From an uncultured bacterium (GTDB lineage Bacteria > Cyanobacteriota > Vampirovibrionia > Gastranaerophilales > Gastranaerophilaceae): DNA of 52,605 nucleotides. The notes beneath the pieces are model-generated. The model had not been told where the DNA came from. It was given only the letters and a program-made list of their open reading frames with translations, and made no database searches. The DNA lies in the NCBI GenBank assembly GCA_900549855.1, contig URPS01000013.1, positions 1 to 52,605 of the forward strand. The letters are read 5' to 3'. Shown in pieces: positions 24,222-33,780 of the stretch; the first letter of the stretch is position 1; every line of letters begins with the position of its first letter. A program made the translations under genes and the position numbers.

Positions 24222-26135
24222 TTAAGAAATCCACTCTTGTGGAATTAATGCATCTCCATTGCTCCAATTTGCAACAATATGTTTATATTCTTCAGGAATA
24301 TCTCCCCATACCGATTCATCTGCGTGGTCAGATACTATAATTTGCAAATTACCATTAGCATCTTTAACTGCATCTTGAAATGTTTTGAACATCTTTTTGA
24401 CTTGCTTGACATCTTTATCCTCAAAACTTTCATCTTCTTTTTTTAGTATTTTTTGAGGAAAGTATACTTGACTTGGTTGGTCGTATATTACAAAATTAAG
24501 TATAGGAAGATTCTTTTCTATAAAGTGAAAATGAAAGCCTAAAATTACCCCTATATGGAAAGCTACCCAATTAGAACCACTACCTGTTTCCCACAAGTAA
24601 AAATCCTTATGAGTATACTCTTCTTTTTTAACTTTAATTGTCATGTCCTCTTTGATAAATTGTGATATATAATGAAATTCTTTTATATCAGGTAAATATT
24701 TTTGTCCGTACTTTATTATATTTTTAATACAATTATCGTATTCCGTTTCAACATCGTCTATGTTAATTTCATTAATTTGTTTTTGAAGATCTTTTATTTG
24801 TTCATTTATATCCTCATCTTTGGAATTAGTAAATTCTAATAGAATTTTTGATTTTATAATTATATCTTCATAAATTTTTTCTACAATATTTTTCTTTTCT
24901 CCAATTTTAGCAATTTCAATTTTTTCATTTTTTAAAATTTTAATATTCATTGAAATATTGTTAATTTCTTTATCAATATCTAAAAGTTTTTTGACATATA
25001 ATGCAATTTCAGGCTCAAGCTTATTGTTTAAATTATTAGTCAAAACATTTAAGTTTGAACAAAGTTCTTCTAGGTCACATAAACAAGCTGTTTCATCTGC
25101 ATTTTCTTCGCAAAAATCGTGAATAAAATTAGCAATTTCTAAACGATTTATCTTTGTTTTTGCTTTTTCATTGCGTTCTTTTAGTAATTTTATTAGTTCT
25201 TCTATATATTCTTTTTGTGATTGCAAAGATATTAATTTGTTGTTCAAAGGCTCTATTTCTTTATTAATATCATTGAATAAATCAGAAATTGAATCTGCAT
25301 TTTTTATACTTGGCGATAAATCTCTAATAGTTTTTTCAGAAAGTTTTTTTAAAATATTTTTATATACTTTTGGATTTCGGATTTTATCAGAATATGTTTC
25401 ATCAAGTAATCCATATTTAATTGCATTTGAAATAATAGACTCACATTTTTCAAGTTGTATATTTTTTGCTCTTTTTGTTTCTTCTTTTCTTTTGTTTAAT
25501 TTATTTAATTTTTCTCTTAATGTATCTAATTTAATTCTATTTTCTATATTTTCTAATGTTTCTGCCCCTATCACAAGATTAAAGACCGGCAACATTAAAC
25601 GCTTGTATTGTGTAGTATCCATTTTATACAGTAGACAATTTGGATTAGCAACAATATATTGAGGTTGAAAGTTAAATGTAACTAAATCTCTAAAACTTAA
25701 CCTTGAATCTCTAATTCCCATCGAATGAGTGGGCTCATAAAAAGGAACCCCCATAATTTTATTTAAATATAATTTAAAATCTTTAATATCCATTTCTCCA
25801 CTTCTATCAACAAGAATGGGTATTTTTTCTATATTTTCTAATACTATAATTTTATTGCTTGCTTCATCTGAATTTTCCCTTGCTATTAACATTTTCGTCT
25901 CATCAATATTCAATACAATTCCAAACCAGGCAGAACAATCTCGAATATGACCTACTGGAATTTTATTTTGAGTACTTCCTAAGCAATAATCTATTATAGG
26001 TATAATTGCAGATTTACCTGTTTGTGACAAACCATAAATTATATTAATTTTACCTTTTGCGAATGTAAGAATTTTTGGTTCTAAATTTGGATTTTTAGCC
26101 CATATCACAATCTGTTCTATTTGAATATTTTTCAT
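24222..26135 (-). CDS. ABC-3C system SMC-like ATPase (DUF3732)
   Basis: A 637-aa ABC/SMC-type ATPase. Walker A GLSQTGKS (35-42), long coiled coils (about 200-480), an ABC-signature-like ETGSGSNWVAFHIG, Walker B with FVIYDQPSQVYFP (the DUF3732 hallmark) and an H-loop IIVSDHAD are all visible. It is the ATPase of a three-gene ABC-three-component system, a class proposed to act in conflict with phages or plasmids. Its ATG overlaps the middle-component stop by one base (TAATG). It is the last gene of the operon and ends 100 nt from the boundary repeat. Confidence 0.88.
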   Translation of the reverse strand: MKNIQIEQIVIWAKNPNLEPKILTFAKGKINIIYGLSQTGKSAIIPIIDYCLGSTQNKIPVGHIRDCSAWFGIVLNIDETKMLIARENSDEASNKIIVLENIEKIPILVDRSGEMDIKDFKLYLNKIMGVPFYEPTHSMGIRDSRLSFRDLVTFNFQPQYIVANPNCLLYKMDTTQYKRLMLPVFNLVIGAETLENIENRIKLDTLREKLNKLNKRKEETKRAKNIQLEKCESIISNAIKYGLLDETYSDKIRNPKVYKNILKKLSEKTIRDLSPSIKNADSISDLFNDINKEIEPLNNKLISLQSQKEYIEELIKLLKERNEKAKTKINRLEIANFIHDFCEENADETACLCDLEELCSNLNVLTNNLNNKLEPEIALYVKKLLDIDKEINNISMNIKILKNEKIEIAKIGEKKNIVEKIYEDIIIKSKILLEFTNSKDEDINEQIKDLQKQINEINIDDVETEYDNCIKNIIKYGQKYLPDIKEFHYISQFIKEDMTIKVKKEEYTHKDFYLWETGSGSNWVAFHIGVILGFHFHFIEKNLPILNFVIYDQPSQVYFPQKILKKEDESFEDKDVKQVKKMFKTFQDAVKDANGNLQIIVSDHADESVWGDIPEEYKHIVANWSNGDALIPQEWIS

Positions 26136-26659
26136 TATAAAATTACCTCTAAATTCTTTATAACTTTATTAATATCATAATCTTTTGCATAAATTTTTGC
26201 TAATATCTTTGTAGTTTTTATTAAAGATATTAATTCTTTATTTAATTTTTTGTTGCAATTGTTCTTGTTATTTATTTGGACAGTTCCACAGGAATTGACA
26301 ACTATTAAATTCGTTTCGATAGCAAATATTATTGAAGACATAACAAATTCTCTAAATTTTAATATTACACCATTTATAGTGCCAAGAGAGAAATTGTCTT
26401 TAGATTTTCCTATATATCCTATTTTTTCGTATAGTTTACTTATTTTTGTAATTTGATGGGGTTTATTGTCATTGTCCTGCCAAAATATAAGTTCTCTTAC
26501 ATCCCTCACCATTATTAATGGTATAAGAATAAATATCTCAAGTAAATTTGGATAAGAGCCCGTTTCTTGATAAAAGGTAGTTGAAAATAGATATATTAAA
26601 TATGCTCCAAGAGCAGGATTTTGTATTTCATTACAGTATTTTTTATATATTGTTTTCAT
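26135..26659 (-). CDS. ABC-3C system middle component
   Basis: A 174-aa protein between effector and ATPase, overlapping both (17 nt and 1 nt). Helical with no catalytic motif. Features such as NPALGAYLIYLF near the N-terminus and the acidic/basic C-terminus fit the small middle components described for ABC-3C systems, which probably link the ATPase to the effector. Assigned mainly by position between the two recognisable partners. Confidence 0.75.
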   Translation of the reverse strand: MKTIYKKYCNEIQNPALGAYLIYLFSTTFYQETGSYPNLLEIFILIPLIMVRDVRELIFWQDNDNKPHQITKISKLYEKIGYIGKSKDNFSLGTINGVILKFREFVMSSIIFAIETNLIVVNSCGTVQINNKNNCNKKLNKELISLIKTTKILAKIYAKDYDINKVIKNLEVIL

Positions 26660-27830
26660 AAAAGTCCTTAAATTTATCTTCGTATTGATAGTGCCAACCT
26701 ACTGAATAATTATGATTTACAGGCTTATTTGCTAACGTATTATAAATACCTCTGGTTACTCTTTTTTGAGAACCGTTAATAGTAAATCGTTTAGGCTTTA
26801 AATTTTCCCCTTTATTGCAACACATATAGTACAAGTCTGCACCATCGTATTCTTGATTTTGTCTACGAAGATAATTTTTATGCTCTTTCCATTCACTTTT
26901 TGCCTCGTAATATATTTGATTAATATCTTGTTCATTAACATATCCGTCAGCAGTACAATCTGTACATAATATTTCCCAAGCAATATAATCTCTTATTGCA
27001 GGCTCTACCAAATCACTTAAGTTAACTTCTTCTAATTGCTTTACCATTAAAGATTCTTTCAGGTCTTCTATTTTGTCGGTTTTTATGTTAAGACTATCAA
27101 CTAATTCGTATGCATTTAGTCTATCATATCGATCTTTATAAAAATCAAATTGTTGGCGAGTTATCTCTATAACTTTTTCTGTTTTTAGTTTTGGGTTTTC
27201 TAAATAAAGACCAAAACGGCCTTTTATATATATATTGAAATTATTTATGGACTTAAATGTTTTTCCATATTTATTTATAAGCATATCCATAAAATCTTCG
27301 GAAGACGATTTTATAGGTTGTTCAATATAAAAATTATTAAGAATAAATCTTAATAATTTTTTATTTGTATTGAGTTTATTAAAATATTTTTTTATCTCAT
27401 TTGTGTCATCTTTTTCTTTAAAATATTTTTCTTGTTTTTCCCAAATTTTATTAAAATTATTTTTAACTTTTATGTTTAAAAATTCGTTTGCTAAATTACC
27501 AATTTCACACTTATCCCAAGAATATATTACAAATTTGATATCACAACAGATATCGTCCTCTCTTATATTTTCTATTACACAAAACCAATTATATAGGGTA
27601 TTCCACAAATCTTTTGAATAATCAGTCAAAATGCAAGGTGACTTATATTTTATTTGTTCTAATTTTTGAATTTTTCCATTATAGTCAAATATTGAAATAT
27701 CATCTAAATTTTCAATTCTTACTTTTCCTATAGAATCATCTGACACAATATGATATAAGGCTCTCGGTGCTTCAACATAATAGCCTAAGAAAGAGTCTGG
27801 TCTGTCGTTGTTAAGAGAAGAATTACTCAT
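26643..27830 (-). CDS. ABC-3C system effector with predicted nuclease domain
   Basis: A 395-aa protein. The N-terminal block DDISIFDYNGKIQKLEQIKY followed by LTDYSKDLWNTLYNW resembles the dsDNA-nuclease-like (DUF4297-type) start of ABC-3C and related conflict effectors (E.lDD....Q.K.....S.dLWkTl..W). The C-terminal part (about 270-395) is probably the ABC-3C C-terminal interaction domain; CTDCTADGYVN and a YMCCNKGE segment give it several cysteines. A TATAAT box ends 6 nt before the ATG, so the mRNA may be leaderless. It is the first gene of the operon. Confidence 0.78.
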   Translation of the reverse strand: MSNSSLNNDRPDSFLGYYVEAPRALYHIVSDDSIGKVRIENLDDISIFDYNGKIQKLEQIKYKSPCILTDYSKDLWNTLYNWFCVIENIREDDICCDIKFVIYSWDKCEIGNLANEFLNIKVKNNFNKIWEKQEKYFKEKDDTNEIKKYFNKLNTNKKLLRFILNNFYIEQPIKSSSEDFMDMLINKYGKTFKSINNFNIYIKGRFGLYLENPKLKTEKVIEITRQQFDFYKDRYDRLNAYELVDSLNIKTDKIEDLKESLMVKQLEEVNLSDLVEPAIRDYIAWEILCTDCTADGYVNEQDINQIYYEAKSEWKEHKNYLRRQNQEYDGADLYYMCCNKGENLKPKRFTINGSQKRVTRGIYNTLANKPVNHNYSVGWHYQYEDKFKDFYENNI

Positions 27831-27836
27831 GCTACA

Positions 27837-27842
27837 ATTATA
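27837..27842 (-). promoter_or_regulatory. -10 box of the ABC-3C operon
   Basis: TATAAT on the minus strand, only 6 nt from the effector ATG, which implies little or no 5' leader. No clear -35 at the usual spacing. Confidence 0.45.
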
Positions 27843-28016
27843 GCTGTAAAAATAAATTTTGTTGTAATTTGTAACATTTTCTTAATATACATAAGTTAGT
27901 AAACTTTGTTTTTAGTATTAAGCTATATCGTTGTTTATAAAATTATAATTTTGAATAAGAGTTAGTAGGAACCACTATTGCTAGCAGATTTCGATTAACC
28001 GGTAATAGATTTTAAT

Positions 28017-29597
28017 CTACACACTTCTCCCTGCAATTCTATACAACTCCTTAACCGTCATATCCGGCGCTTGTTTGCCATTCAAAATATCCTCTATTAA
28101 TTTAGGTGGAAGATAGCGCAAGCTCATAAGTCTGTAGATATAACTACTCTTTTGCTCTTTAGAGAGTTTGCCTTCAAGCCAGAGTTTGTGATAATAAAAC
28201 CCCTTGGCAACAGATTGGATTAGAGTTAAATTATATTGACATTCATTCTCTATTATCAATTTGTTACCTCTTTTGGGCACAGCTACCAGCTGAACGGGTG
28301 TTGTTATTGTTATAAATTCATCATCTGCATAATCTATCAAAACTCGTTCACCGTAAGCAAGAAGCTCTAAGACTTTTCCCAAAATGTTTTGGTTCAAAAT
28401 AACTTCAACTTCATTTTTGTGTACAATGACTTTATTTAAAACATATCTGATAATTTGATCATTGAGTTCTATATCCACAACCATATCAAGAATTTTCTTC
28501 TGCAAAGCTATTGATTTATTGGCAATATATTGTTGAATTTCAGTCTTATTTCGGACAAACTCTGTAATGAGTTTTCGCACAAGAGTTTCAATTTCAAGTT
28601 TTGGCAATTTACTAATAGTACCCACATCTTGCTCACGATTTTGGAGAATCGCTTGTGATATATAGTAACAATAGCGTTTTTTATATCGGTTATTGCTATA
28701 ACTCGGTGACATGTAATTTCCTTTATCATCAAACAACTTTGAAGCAAGTAAAGCATAAGAAGGATTGTTGGTTTCATACTTTCGTTCAATTGAATTTTCC
28801 TTAAGCATCGTTTGCACTTTTTCAAAAACATCTTCATCAATAATTCCTTCGTGCAATCCCTCATAAACCTTGTCCTTGTGCACAATTTTCCCAATATAGG
28901 CTTTGTTTTTCAACAGATGATTCAAATGTCCTTTTCTGAAATTCTTTCCACTTTCAGTTTTAATATCGTTTTCAATGAGATAATCGTGCAAATTTTTTAT
29001 TGAACCAAGTTCCAAATACTTATCAAAAATAAGTCTTACAAACCCAGATTGCTCAGGATTCTCAACAAGAGTGCTACCAACTTTTGTATAACCAATTGGA
29101 GCTTTTCCATGCACAAATAATCCCTTTTTTCGTGATGCTTCAAATTTATCTCTGAGTCGTTCACTAGTGATTTCTCTTTCAAATTGTGCAAATGATAAAA
29201 GCATATTCAAGGTAAGCCTTCCCATAGAAGTCGTTGTATTGAATTGTTGAGTAATAGACACGAATGATGCCTGATGCGCATCAAATATCTCAATTATCTT
29301 TGCAAAATCCATCAATGAACGCGTTAGACGGTCAACCTTGTAAACAACCACAATATCAATCTTGTTTTGTTTGATATCTTCCAATAATTCTTTAAAAGCT
29401 GGTCGTTCCATCGTTCCACCAGAGAAACCGCCATCATTGTATTGTTTTGTTACCAAAGTCCAGCCTTCGTGCTTTTGAGATTTGATATATGCTTCGCAAG
29501 CTTCACGTTGAGCATCTAATGAGTTGAAATCCAACTCCAAACCTTCCTCCGAAGATTTTCTTGTATAAACCGCACACCTTACCTGCTTCATTTGCAC
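28017..29597 (-). CDS. Large serine recombinase
   Basis: A 526-aa site-specific recombinase. The resolvase domain (about 5-150) has the nucleophile S15 in YTRKSSEEG and the motifs NDGGFSGGTMERP, YKVDRLTRSL and LLSFAQFEREITSERLRDK. The recombinase domain follows (about 165-280). The Zn-ribbon cysteines seen in many large serine integrases are not obvious. Overlaps the DUF2924 gene by 10 nt. This XRE-DUF2924-recombinase arrangement is a recurring mobile cassette. It is the only integrase-like gene in the island and the best candidate for having moved at least part of it. Confidence 0.92.
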   Translation of the reverse strand: MQMKQVRCAVYTRKSSEEGLELDFNSLDAQREACEAYIKSQKHEGWTLVTKQYNDGGFSGGTMERPAFKELLEDIKQNKIDIVVVYKVDRLTRSLMDFAKIIEIFDAHQASFVSITQQFNTTTSMGRLTLNMLLSFAQFEREITSERLRDKFEASRKKGLFVHGKAPIGYTKVGSTLVENPEQSGFVRLIFDKYLELGSIKNLHDYLIENDIKTESGKNFRKGHLNHLLKNKAYIGKIVHKDKVYEGLHEGIIDEDVFEKVQTMLKENSIERKYETNNPSYALLASKLFDDKGNYMSPSYSNNRYKKRYCYYISQAILQNREQDVGTISKLPKLEIETLVRKLITEFVRNKTEIQQYIANKSIALQKKILDMVVDIELNDQIIRYVLNKVIVHKNEVEVILNQNILGKVLELLAYGERVLIDYADDEFITITTPVQLVAVPKRGNKLIIENECQYNLTLIQSVAKGFYYHKLWLEGKLSKEQKSSYIYRLMSLRYLPPKLIEDILNGKQAPDMTVKELYRIAGRSV

Positions 29598-29917
29598 ACT
29601 CCAAAAAATCTGTTACCGTTCCACTTTGTCCCTGTGATTTCTAAAGCAATTGCTGAAAGACTTTTGTAAACTTTTCCATTAAAATTATACAAGCCGTTCT
29701 GTAAAACGACCTCATACGTGCGTCCATGATAATTCCTGATAAATCGGCAATTGTTTGAAGTTCCCTTCAAGGATACATTTGCCTCTTCGACTAAATTATT
29801 TGTCTTTAACTCATTCATCAGTCTTTTAAGTTTTATTTTAACTTCTGGTGATAAATCGCCGTATTTTTCAAACCATTTTTCTAATTTTTTATCAACAATC
29901 TTGCTCATCAAACACAT
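29588..29917 (-). CDS. DUF2924 protein
   Basis: A 109-aa protein. The C-terminal half has the DUF2924 pattern (NYHGRTYEVVL..GLYNFNGKVYKSLSAIALEITG, ending in W.G.RFFG). Members usually lie directly before this type of recombinase and are thought to be accessory factors; their function is not established. An alternative start is the Met at 29908. The stop region overlaps the recombinase start by 10 nt. Confidence 0.85.
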   Translation of the reverse strand: MCLMSKIVDKKLEKWFEKYGDLSPEVKIKLKRLMNELKTNNLVEEANVSLKGTSNNCRFIRNYHGRTYEVVLQNGLYNFNGKVYKSLSAIALEITGTKWNGNRFFGVCK

Positions 29918-29968
29918 TAATGGCTCTTATTGCAGCAATTATCAAGGCTTAAGACACAATAATTAACA

Positions 29969-30295
29969 TTACTTCAATTCTTTATATGACATCAAAATTT
30001 TGTAAAAAAATTGCATTTCTTCTAGTGTTGATTGTTCAAAAATTGTATTGATGTCGTTAACTAGTTCTTGTTTGGTTTTTATATGCCCGAAATCAAACAA
30101 GTCTTTTATTTCAACATTCAGAGCATTTGTAATTTTATTCAAATTATCTTCTTTTGGTAAATGCACACCTTTTTCAAGCTTACTTAAATTTGTAGCCTCC
30201 ATGTCAATTAAATCGGCAAGTTCAACCTGTTTCATTCCTTTGGCTTCCCTTAATTCTTTTATACGTTTTCCTACTTGCATACTTAATGTTGACAT
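29969..30295 (-). CDS. XRE-family transcriptional regulator
   Basis: A 108-aa protein with an N-terminal lambda-Cro/XRE helix-turn-helix (about 9-66; KGMKQVELADLIDMEATNLSKLEKG). A short C-terminal helical tail is probably for dimerisation. Likely represses its own promoter and perhaps the divergent glycosyltransferase operon: GTATACTT occurs on both sides of the intergenic region (30314-30321 and 30399-30406). It is the first gene of the recombinase cassette, 51 nt before DUF2924. Confidence 0.85.
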   Translation of the reverse strand: MSTLSMQVGKRIKELREAKGMKQVELADLIDMEATNLSKLEKGVHLPKEDNLNKITNALNVEIKDLFDFGHIKTKQELVNDINTIFEQSTLEEMQFFYKILMSYKELK

Positions 30296-30313
30296 AATTA
30301 CCTCACAACACCA

Positions 30314-30406
30314 GTATACTTGATTACAATATTGATAAAAAGATTATTGCATGTCAAGTTATTATTATAATATGATTGACTTGTTATCACTTTTGATTGT
30401 ATACTT
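30314..30406. promoter_or_regulatory. Divergent promoters and possible XRE operators
   Basis: Rightward: TTGACT (30376-30381), an 18-bp spacer, TATACT (30400-30405). Leftward: a perfect TTGACA (30357-30352), a 17-bp spacer and a weak CAATAT. GTATACTT appears at 30314-30321 and 30399-30406, the second overlapping the rightward -10, as expected for an operator. Confidence 0.45.
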
Positions 30407-30446
30407 ATCATAAATCGCCAAGAAATTGGTTTAGTGTAATAAGAAT

Positions 30447-31706
30447 ATGAGAAAGAGAAGTATGCCTAAAATTAGCGTTATCATTCCTGTATACAACGTA
30501 GAAAAATATTTGCCTGAATGCCTTGAAAGTATTCTTAATCAGACTTTTCAAGATTTTGAAATAATCTGTGTTGACGACGGTTCGACAGATAGGTCGTTGG
30601 ATATTTTACAGGAATATAAACGCAAAGATGATAGGTTTGTTATTTTGCAACAACGCCATGCCGGAGCAGGAGCTGCAAGAAATCATGGTATAAAATTGGC
30701 TGAAAGCAAATACATTCAGTTTCTTGATTCAGACGATTATTTTGAGCCAATACTTTTAGAAGAACTCTATACGAGGGCTGAAAAATTTAACTCTGATCTA
30801 ACAGTGTGTTCATCAAGAAAAGTAGATGACTTTGGAAATATAACTGAAAGCAGAAATCCTAATTCTCCAATCAATCTTGATAAAACACCTTTAGAAAAAC
30901 CGTTTAGCAGACAGAATTTCAAGGATGATATATTTTGTCTGCTTACACCTATTCCTTGGAATAAGTTATACTTAAAAAGTTTAATTTTAGATAATGGAAT
31001 TGAGTTTCCACCGATTAATATTTGTGAAGATATCGCTTTTGTTCATGCCTGCGTCGCTTGTGCCAAAAAGATTGTGGTATGTGATAATGAATTAATCAAT
31101 TATAGATATAATCGTCCTGGAAGCATGGCAACATATAGAACACACTTTACTATTGATGTTGTTAAATCCTGTATGAGTTTGAAAAAGTTTTTAGAGCAAA
31201 AAGGTTTATATCCTGAATTAGAAAACGCTTTTGTTAAAGCTTTCAAAAACCACATTCGCTGGGATGTAGCACAATGTAGTGATGAAGAGTATAAAACTTT
31301 CTTAGAAGAGTTCAAAAAACTTATGCCTAATGGTTGGGAACTTTTCAAACCAGCATTAAGAAAAGACTACATTACAGCTGATTATCTCAAAAAATTTATT
31401 GGAGATAAAAAAGTAATGCTATGGGGTGCAAGTTTCTTCATTCAGAAAGTTTTAGCAGAAGAAAAAGAAGCGAACCCGAATATCATAGGTATTATTGACA
31501 GGAATAACGCTTCATGGGGCAAAATATGCGGTAATTATAAAATTTATCCTCCTGAAGCCTTATATGAATTAAAACCAGACGGAGTAATTATGACAATTTG
31601 GTCTAATTATGAGGTAATTTATCCGAGTTTAAAGGAAGAGTTTACAGAAAAATATCCAAATATTGAGTTGTTACCGAATATTTTTGAAGAGGAGATAATT
31701 TTTTAA
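30447..31706 (+). CDS. GT2 glycosyltransferase with C-terminal WGAS domain
   Basis: A 419-aa protein. The N-terminal GT-A family 2 domain (about 7-230) has SVIIPVYN, VDDGSTD and the metal-binding DSDD (94-97). The last about 100 residues (from about 320) are a separate alpha/beta domain starting VMLWGAS (W326) with IIGIIDRN, YPPEAL and LKPDGVI. The same domain ends two other proteins of this cluster. Probably transfers a sugar to a growing surface polysaccharide at the membrane. Met 6 (30462) is an alternative start and gives the more usual N-terminus MPKISVI. First gene of a five-gene run. Confidence 0.88.
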   Translation: MRKRSMPKISVIIPVYNVEKYLPECLESILNQTFQDFEIICVDDGSTDRSLDILQEYKRKDDRFVILQQRHAGAGAARNHGIKLAESKYIQFLDSDDYFEPILLEELYTRAEKFNSDLTVCSSRKVDDFGNITESRNPNSPINLDKTPLEKPFSRQNFKDDIFCLLTPIPWNKLYLKSLILDNGIEFPPINICEDIAFVHACVACAKKIVVCDNELINYRYNRPGSMATYRTHFTIDVVKSCMSLKKFLEQKGLYPELENAFVKAFKNHIRWDVAQCSDEEYKTFLEEFKKLMPNGWELFKPALRKDYITADYLKKFIGDKKVMLWGASFFIQKVLAEEKEANPNIIGIIDRNNASWGKICGNYKIYPPEALYELKPDGVIMTIWSNYEVIYPSLKEEFTEKYPNIELLPNIFEEEIIF

Positions 31707-32908
31707 TGGTAAAAATTTCGATAATTGTACCAGTGTATAATACTGCAAAGTACTTGGATAAGTGTATTCAAACACTAATTAAACAAACATTAGAAGATAT
31801 CGAAATAATTTTTATTGATGATGGTTCTGAAGATGGTTCTGCAGAAATATTGAAAAACTATGCAAAGAATGACAAACGGATTAGCATCTTAAACCAGAAT
31901 CACAAACGTCAAGGTGCTGCACGAAACTATGGACTTAGCATTGCTCAAGGAGAGTATATTGGTTTTGTTGATTCGGATGACTGGGTAGAATTAGATATGT
32001 TTGATCAAGCTAAAGAAACTGATTCTGATATTGTGATGTGTTCAATGAATACTTTCGAAGATGGAACTAATAAAATTATCGTAAATACATATAATACTCT
32101 TGATATTTTTAATCAGAAATTTTTCGAAAACTCTTTTACTCCTCAAGATACATTAAATTTTATTTTTAACATCTCTGTATCACCTTGCAATAAAATTTAC
32201 AGGAAAAGCTTGATTGTTAAGAATAATATAAAATTTCCGGAAAATATTTATTTTGAGGATAATGCATTTTTCTTTAAGTCGTGGTTGAATGCCCAAAAAA
32301 TAAGTTTATTAAACCAAAAGTTATACCAGTATAGAAAATCTACAGCATCAACTACTAAAAGTGATAAAAACAAACTAGATATATTTAAGACTTTGGATTT
32401 AACAAAAAATATATTAGAAGAAAACAATTATTATAATAGGCTAAAAACTGATTATTTGCGTTACAAAAGCGCTTCTTTACAGTATTGGTTCAGCTCAATT
32501 CAAAATAAAAGTATAAAGCTCCTATTTTTTATAAAGTTACTTATGGAAATGCCAACGGTAGCATTATTACCGATTTTGATAAAAATCAAAGAGCTAAAAT
32601 TACTATTAATTTTACTTTTTGATAAAAAAAACAAAATTATACTTTGGGGTGCCAGCAATTTTCTCGCAAATTTTCTAAAGAAACACAAAATACATAACAC
32701 CAATATTCTAGGTATTGTTGATAGAAATGAGAATAAAAATGATTCAGAATTAAACGGTTTAACAATTTATTCTCCAAATAAAGTTAAAGAATTATCTCCT
32801 AATAGAATAGTTGTTTCCATAATAAATTTTAGTATCGAGAGCAAAAGATATATTGAACAATATTTAAAAGAAAATAATATTAAAGACTGTAAATTGGAGT
32901 TATTATAA
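31706..32908 (+). CDS. GT2 glycosyltransferase with C-terminal WGAS domain
   Basis: A 400-aa protein. GT2 domain (about 3-220) with IIVPVYN, IDDGSEDGS and DSDDW (89-93). A hydrophobic/basic helical stretch at about 270-305 is followed by the WGAS domain (IILWGAS, W314; NILGIVDRN). Its ATG overlaps the previous stop (TAATG), and its own stop overlaps the next start in the same way. Acceptor and sugar donor cannot be read from sequence. Confidence 0.88.
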   Translation: MVKISIIVPVYNTAKYLDKCIQTLIKQTLEDIEIIFIDDGSEDGSAEILKNYAKNDKRISILNQNHKRQGAARNYGLSIAQGEYIGFVDSDDWVELDMFDQAKETDSDIVMCSMNTFEDGTNKIIVNTYNTLDIFNQKFFENSFTPQDTLNFIFNISVSPCNKIYRKSLIVKNNIKFPENIYFEDNAFFFKSWLNAQKISLLNQKLYQYRKSTASTTKSDKNKLDIFKTLDLTKNILEENNYYNRLKTDYLRYKSASLQYWFSSIQNKSIKLLFFIKLLMEMPTVALLPILIKIKELKLLLILLFDKKNKIILWGASNFLANFLKKHKIHNTNILGIVDRNENKNDSELNGLTIYSPNKVKELSPNRIVVSIINFSIESKRYIEQYLKENNIKDCKLELL

Positions 32909-33780
32909 TGTTTTGGAAAAAAGAAAAAGTTACGATAATATCACCTTGCTATAATGGTGAAAGCTATATAAGACCTCATATTGAATCTATTTTAAGCCAA
33001 GAATATGAGAATTTAGAGTACATTTTTGTAAATGATGGTTCAGAAGATTCAACTGAAAAAATTGTATTATCTTACAAAGATCAATTCAAAGCAAAAAATA
33101 TCAAATTTATCTACTTAAAGCAAGAAAACAAAGGACAAGCAGCTGCAATAAATCTGGGTTTACAAAAAATGAAAGGTAGCTATCTTTCTTGCATTGATGC
33201 GGATGATGTTTTGTTACCTAATTACGTAACTGAAATGAGCAACTACCTAAAAAGTAATAAGAATGTAAGTATTTGTTTTCCAACCGCAGAAGAAGTTGAA
33301 GAAAAAACTTTTAATCATTTAGGTTATAGACACCGAAACTTAGCTCCAGATGTCGTTGATACATTCTTTGACGATGTTTTAGATTATCATAATGTTCCTT
33401 TTTATCCTTCATATATGTTGAGAGTAAAAGATTTCTTAAAAGTTTATCCCAATAAAAAGATTTATGAAGGAAAGTCCGGACAAAATCCTCAACTTATTTT
33501 GCCATTTGTTTATAACCGTAAAGTTGGATATTTAGATGAATGTCTTATGAAACGTGTTGTGCGAGAAAAGAGCGATTCTTTAGGACTTACAGATAAAGAA
33601 AAACTAACTAAATATCGAAATTGGGAAGATTTGTATTGTCAAGTTCTTAAGTACATTCCACGAATGCCTGATTATGAAAGAGGGTATTATTTTACTAAAG
33701 TTAAAAATATGTATTCCGCAAAAAGACAAGTAATAATACAAGCAATAAGAGAACAAAGGAAAAATAATGCAAATAACTAA
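32908..33780 (+). CDS. GT2 glycosyltransferase
   Basis: A 290-aa GT-A family 2 enzyme: IISPCYNGE, VNDGSEDST, and metal-binding DADD (97-100). Unlike its two upstream neighbours it lacks the WGAS domain and is single-domain. Overlaps the upstream gene by one base and the downstream gene by 14 nt, so the four genes are translationally linked. Confidence 0.88.
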   Translation: MFWKKEKVTIISPCYNGESYIRPHIESILSQEYENLEYIFVNDGSEDSTEKIVLSYKDQFKAKNIKFIYLKQENKGQAAAINLGLQKMKGSYLSCIDADDVLLPNYVTEMSNYLKSNKNVSICFPTAEEVEEKTFNHLGYRHRNLAPDVVDTFFDDVLDYHNVPFYPSYMLRVKDFLKVYPNKKIYEGKSGQNPQLILPFVYNRKVGYLDECLMKRVVREKSDSLGLTDKEKLTKYRNWEDLYCQVLKYIPRMPDYERGYYFTKVKNMYSAKRQVIIQAIREQRKNNANN

